The notes under the pieces: model-generated
What the model was told of the DNA's origin: nothing
Databases searched by the model: none
Seen by the model: the letters and a program-made list of their open reading frames with translations, nothing else
DNA from: JAFAGX01 sp035623255
Lineage (GTDB): Bacteria > Acidobacteriota > Terriglobia > Terriglobales > Acidobacteriaceae
DNA length: 8,338 nucleotides
Direction: 5' to 3'
Assembly: GCA_035623255.1 (NCBI GenBank)
Contig: DASPTU010000126.1
Coordinates: 1 to 8,338 of the forward strand
Made by a program: the position numbers and the translations under genes
Part shown: positions 6,181 through 8,338 of the stretch, piece after piece
How the letters are laid out: the number at the start of each line of letters is the position of its first letter
Numbering within the stretch: the stretch's first letter is position 1

Positions 6181-6396
6181 ACTCTCCTGACTGAGCCGAC
6201 CAGCCAAGCACCCACCTTTTTGCCCCACACGGGCATAACCAGAGTATGCAAGAAACTCATTCCAGATGGGTTGTACGGGAAAGCTCTGGTACTTGTATAG
6301 ATGCTCCGCAGCAGCCGGAAGTTTCTCACTTTTTGGATAGGCTGCGGTTGCCAGCGGAGGCTCGTCCGCAGGAATACGCCTTCGGAACGCTATACC
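6181..6396 (-). pseudogene. Possible decayed gene: start-less, protein-like frame
   Basis: On the minus strand a frame of 72 sense codons stays open between a TAG (6399-6397) and a TAA (6180-6178). The translation has normal protein composition, with stretches such as R-I-P-A-D-E-P-P-L-A and W-N-E-F-L-A-Y-S-G-Y-A. Its only GTG start is close to the C-terminus (codon 57), so it cannot be an ordinary intact gene. The TAA directly abuts the GTG of the omega-like gene. It may be the tail of a lost upstream gene in the same operon. A second minus-strand frame is also open here, so coding is not proven and no family is recognised. Confidence 0.22.
6304..6359. repeat. Nested inverted repeat
   Basis: CTCCGC (6304-6309) is complementary to GCGGAG (6354-6359). 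Inside it GCAGCC (6311-6316) is complementary to GGCTGC (6340-6345), leaving a 23-base loop. The two stems are separated by one base on one side and eight on the other. It lies upstream of the omega-like/rho operon. No T-run follows on either strand, so it is not an intrinsic terminator; a structured leader or protein site is possible. Confidence 0.35.
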
Positions 6397-6410
6397 CTAC
6401 GTCAGATTGA

Positions 6411-6689
6411 ACGCCGCGTCAAGTAAAACTTGCGATCGGGTTGTGCCGTCTTGCCGGCTCCGCTTTTGGGCCAGATTTCGCCAGCTTGCCGACGCCGGTT
6501 TTCAACACGCTAGAGGAAAAGTTGTGAGAGGGCCTGGTTACAGACGTTACCGAGACAAGCGGAGGCCGCACCATCTCTGCCAATAAGCCCGACAAAGTTC
6601 CGGCGATTGCCGCCGTGAACTCCGCCAATACTTTCCTGGATAACAAGTCGAGCAACGCTGTGCATGATGGCAAAATCGCGCAAGATTAA
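6411..6689 (+). pseudogene. Possible pseudogene with in-frame TGA
   Basis: On the plus strand a single frame reads as plausible protein on both sides of one internal stop. There are 38 codons (including F-G-P-D-F-A-S-L-P-T-P-V-F-N-T-L-E-E-K-L), then TGA at 6525-6527, then 53 codons (E-G-L-V-T-D-V-T-E-T-S-G-G-R-T, later N-S-A-N-T-F-L-D-N-K-S) and TAA at 6687-6689. By hand count of the second half, G+C is lowest at codon position two and highest at position three, as in real genes of this GC content. The first half begins with a hydrophobic stretch that could be the remains of a signal peptide. There is no ATG or GTG start in front, and another TGA lies at 6408-6410. I do not recognise the family. 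A decayed gene fragment is the simplest reading; chance is the alternative. Confidence 0.33.
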
Positions 6690-7142
6690 ACTGCAGGTCA
6701 CTGCCGCAACCGGCGACCCTCCTCCTCATGGGTACAACAAGAAGGCATATCTGGCCCCTGAACGTTGAGCAGCGTTTTGGGTAACCAGACAGTAATCAAT
6801 TGAGGTCCCGGAACCTCTCGCCGGGAACGGGGCAGCAGCGGATCACCCGTTCACGTTTCACCAAAATCTAGCTGCTATAGCCGCCAGTTTTGTCATGCTG
6901 AGGTCACCGAGTTGTAATTTCTCTTTTACAAATTGACATGCTCGCGCAACTGCGAGAGCCCTGTCGTTGTTACGCCATAGTGTCAAAAATGCAACACCCT
7001 GTTGTCAAAATAGGAACCGGATTTCCTCGCGTTTTCAACTGAAACCGTATATGCTTGTCGGGAAAAATCCAGCTACGTTTCAAAATCTTAGACCGCACTG
7101 AACATCGCGTGAGGGGCGCATGCAGCAGTGTAGAGGTTTGCT
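6690..7142. other. Non-coding upstream region of the NarL/FixJ-type regulator
   Basis: I see no supportable gene, tRNA or known structured RNA in these 453 bases. Short features include an inverted repeat TCCCGG/CCGGGA (6806-6811 and 6821-6826, nine-base loop), an isolated consensus-like TTGACA (6933-6938) without a -10 at the right distance, an inverted repeat CTCGC/GCGAG (6941-6945 and 6952-6956), and a pair of TGTCAAAA direct repeats (listed separately). The start-proximal part (7080-7142) is probably the untranslated leader of the regulator at 7143. Confidence 0.5.
6981..7010 (+). repeat. TGTCAAAA direct repeat, 22-base period
   Basis: TGTCAAAA occurs at 6981-6988 and again at 7003-7010, a centre-to-centre distance of 22 bases, close to two turns of B-DNA. 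The pair lies about 135-160 bases before the start of the regulator at 7143. Spacing on one face of the helix suggests a tandem protein-binding site; this is inference only. Confidence 0.3.
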
Positions 7143-7811
7143 ATGCCCGTGGCAGTTGAGACCGTTCAGGTTTTTATCTTGGCAGAAAATCGGCTCTTGC
7201 GCGAAGCGCTTGCCCGTATTCTGAACAAGAAAAACGACATTAACGTAGCAGGCTCGTCCGCATTTACCCCTGATATCGTCCATCAGATTGCACAAGCCGC
7301 TCCCGACGTGTTGCTTTCGGACTCGGCGGCCCTCGCTCTTTCCGACCTGCGCCTGGTACCGGAGGTACGTACTGCGGTTCCGGGACTCAAAGTAGTAATG
7401 ATTGGCATGGATGCTGACCCGGAAATTTTTTTGCGTGGCGTGCGCGACGGAATTGTGGGTTATATCCTCAAGGACGCTTCTGCTATGGAAGTGGCTACCA
7501 GCGTCCGCTCCGTCGCGAGTGGAGAAGCCGTTTGTCCACCCTCACTTTGCCTTTCTCTGTTCGAGCAAGTAGCTCAGCAAAGTGTTCAACCCGGGCATTT
7601 TTTCATGAAGCACAATCTCGGTCTCACGCGCCGCGAACAACAGCTCGTGCAGATGATTAGCCGAGGTTTGACCAACAAAGAAATTGCCGCCCAGTTAAAC
7701 CTCTCTGAGCAGACAGTAAAAAATCACATCCATCGAATGTTGCGCAAACTCGGAGCCAATGATCGTCTCGCTGCCGTCGAGTTATGTCGCTTGCCGCACG
7801 TGGTGGCGTGA
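7143..7811 (+). CDS. NarL/FixJ-family regulator with atypical receiver domain
   Basis: This 222-residue protein joins a receiver-like domain (about 7-125) to a LuxR-type helix-turn-helix (161-212: L-T-R-R-E-Q-Q-L-V, G-L-T-N-K-E-I-A, L-N-L-S-E-Q-T-V-K-N-H-I). The DNA-binding half is fully conserved. The receiver is not: the usual acidic Asp pair after beta-1 is A14-E15 and the beta-4 Thr/Ser is G88. D60 (P-D-V-L-L-S-D) still sits at the phosphoacceptor position and K110 (Y-I-L-K-D) is kept. Phosphorylation may therefore be weak or absent, and control may be by another signal. The start ATG at 7143 has AGAGG (7132-7136) six bases upstream. No histidine kinase is adjacent, so it is an orphan here. 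The next gene, 170 bases on, is another receiver-like protein. Confidence 0.92.
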   Translation: MPVAVETVQVFILAENRLLREALARILNKKNDINVAGSSAFTPDIVHQIAQAAPDVLLSDSAALALSDLRLVPEVRTAVPGLKVVMIGMDADPEIFLRGVRDGIVGYILKDASAMEVATSVRSVASGEAVCPPSLCLSLFEQVAQQSVQPGHFFMKHNLGLTRREQQLVQMISRGLTNKEIAAQLNLSEQTVKNHIHRMLRKLGANDRLAAVELCRLPHVVA

Positions 7812-7838
7812 AGCGATCTTGAGGTCGAGTTCCCAACA

Positions 7839-7898
7839 GTACTTTTTAGGTACTCAGCGGCATTCTGCACCCTCCGCTTGTGGCACTGTAGTGGTACT
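7839..7898 (+). repeat. Three GTACT copies at helical spacing
   Basis: GTACT occurs at 7839-7843, 7850-7854 and 7894-7898, with distances of 11 and 44 bases. The first two form an inverted repeat as AGTAC/GTACT (7838-7842 and 7850-7854). They lie in the 170-base gap before the gene at 7982. They could be an operator, but the unit is short enough to recur by chance. Confidence 0.22.
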
Positions 7899-7981
7899 TT
7901 CGCGATGTGTTCATTAGGCCGGATTTGTGTCTTACGTTTTTTTCCGGAATGAGAGAGACTTCACCGCACGGAGACAAAATC

Positions 7982-8338
7982 GTGCAAAAGGTCAGAGTAT
8001 TGGTCGCAAACAGGCCCAGGCTGATGAAAGATTTGGTTCTTGCCACGATTGGAGATCAGCCCGACATCGAAATTGTTGGCCAAGCCGAGGACGACGCCGA
8101 GATCACAGAATTAGTTGAGCGTACGCGTCCCGACTACCTGATCATCGCGCTCGAGGAGCCGGAGAGCCGGCCGGGCTTGAACGGCTTCTTGCTCGGGCGC
8201 TATCCGCATCTCAAGATTCTCGCTCTGGCCGCTGAGCGCAATAGCGGCATTTTTTATTGGGCTTTCGTCGACATCCGTTCCATGCGTATTGAATCGTCGG
8301 AGCAGAGCATTCTCAGCGTGCTACGAAACAAACCTGAG
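7982..8338 (+). CDS. Degenerate receiver-domain protein, cut by the window end
   Basis: The visible 119 residues begin M-Q-K-V-R-V-L-V-A-N-R-P-R-L-M-K-D-L-V-L, and later contain P-D-I-E-I-V-G (27-33) and R-P-D-Y-L-I-I-A-L (49-57). This is the beta-alpha pattern of a response-regulator receiver close to the NarL type. The acidic pocket is gone (A9-N10 in place of Asp-Asp), and the phosphoacceptor position is A56, so it cannot be phosphorylated in the normal way. The segment after about residue 85 (F-Y-W-A-F-V-D-I-R-S) departs from the usual switch Lys region. The start is GTG at 7982 with GGAG (7970-7973) eight bases upstream. No stop is reached in the window, so an output domain could still follow, although a stand-alone protein is my guess. 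It sits 170 bases after the regulator at 7143 on the same strand. Confidence 0.75.
   Translation, partial: MQKVRVLVANRPRLMKDLVLATIGDQPDIEIVGQAEDDAEITELVERTRPDYLIIALEEPESRPGLNGFLLGRYPHLKILALAAERNSGIFYWAFVDIRSMRIESSEQSILSVLRNKPE

Noticed and set aside
6238..6290. Inverted repeat ACCAGAG/CTCTGGT upstream of the omega-like gene
   Set aside because: Seven bases with a 39-base loop is weak, and no other signal supports it.
6419..6673. 84-codon minus-strand frame in the gap
   Set aside because: It is antisense to the more protein-like plus-strand remnant and has no ribosome binding site or motif that I can see.
6804..6848. Possible small SRP RNA core (GGAA and CAGCA motifs near an inverted repeat)
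   Set aside because: The conserved asymmetric-loop and tetraloop order of SRP domain IV is not present.
7120..7220. Short upstream frame starting at ATG 7120 and overlapping the regulator
   Set aside because: It is only a few tens of codons, its purine run is too close to the ATG, and the composition is not protein-like.
7881..7898. Sigma-54-like promoter (TGGCAC then TGGTA)
   Set aside because: The -24 part fits, but the essential GC of the -12 element is GT at the required spacing.

Overview
The window looks like part of an Acidobacteriota chromosome (Koribacter/Acidobacteriia-like). This rests on remembered family resemblance and not on a search: the small omega-like protein next to rho, the DUF2784 protein and the receiver-like regulators all have an acidobacterial flavour. 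GC content is moderately high and coding density is normal, except for one gap of nearly 1 kb. There are no tRNA or rRNA genes, CRISPR arrays, transposases or phage genes.

Left part (1-3052). A GNAT acetyltransferase gene leaves the window on the minus strand. Divergent from it are a membrane-anchored protein of unknown function (231-884) and a DUF2784 membrane protein (931-1335). A minus-strand two-component operon follows: a histidine kinase with almost no extracytoplasmic part (2147-3052), overlapping by ATGA an OmpR-type response regulator (1362-2150). A good intrinsic terminator for this operon lies inside the 3' end of the DUF2784 gene.

Middle part (3053-6177). A Tat-type signal-bearing M24 (Xaa-Pro peptidase fold) protein starts at 3318. 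Three of its five canonical metal-ligand positions are changed. It converges, with only two bases between stop codons, on transcription termination factor rho (4616-5866). Upstream of rho on the same strand is a 74-residue protein resembling acidobacterial RNA polymerase omega subunits, so an RNA polymerase subunit and the termination factor appear to share an operon.

Right part (6178-8338). A gap of 965 bases has no intact gene. It holds two protein-like but start-less reading frames, one per strand, which I read tentatively as decayed genes, then about 450 bases of upstream DNA with short repeats. A NarL/FixJ-type regulator with an altered phosphorylation pocket follows (7143-7811). The last gene, cut by the window edge, is a receiver-like protein that has lost the phosphoacceptor aspartate. 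These two adjacent degenerate receivers, together with the M24 protein lacking standard metal ligands, are the most unusual content. I see no clearly new multi-gene defence or biosynthetic system.
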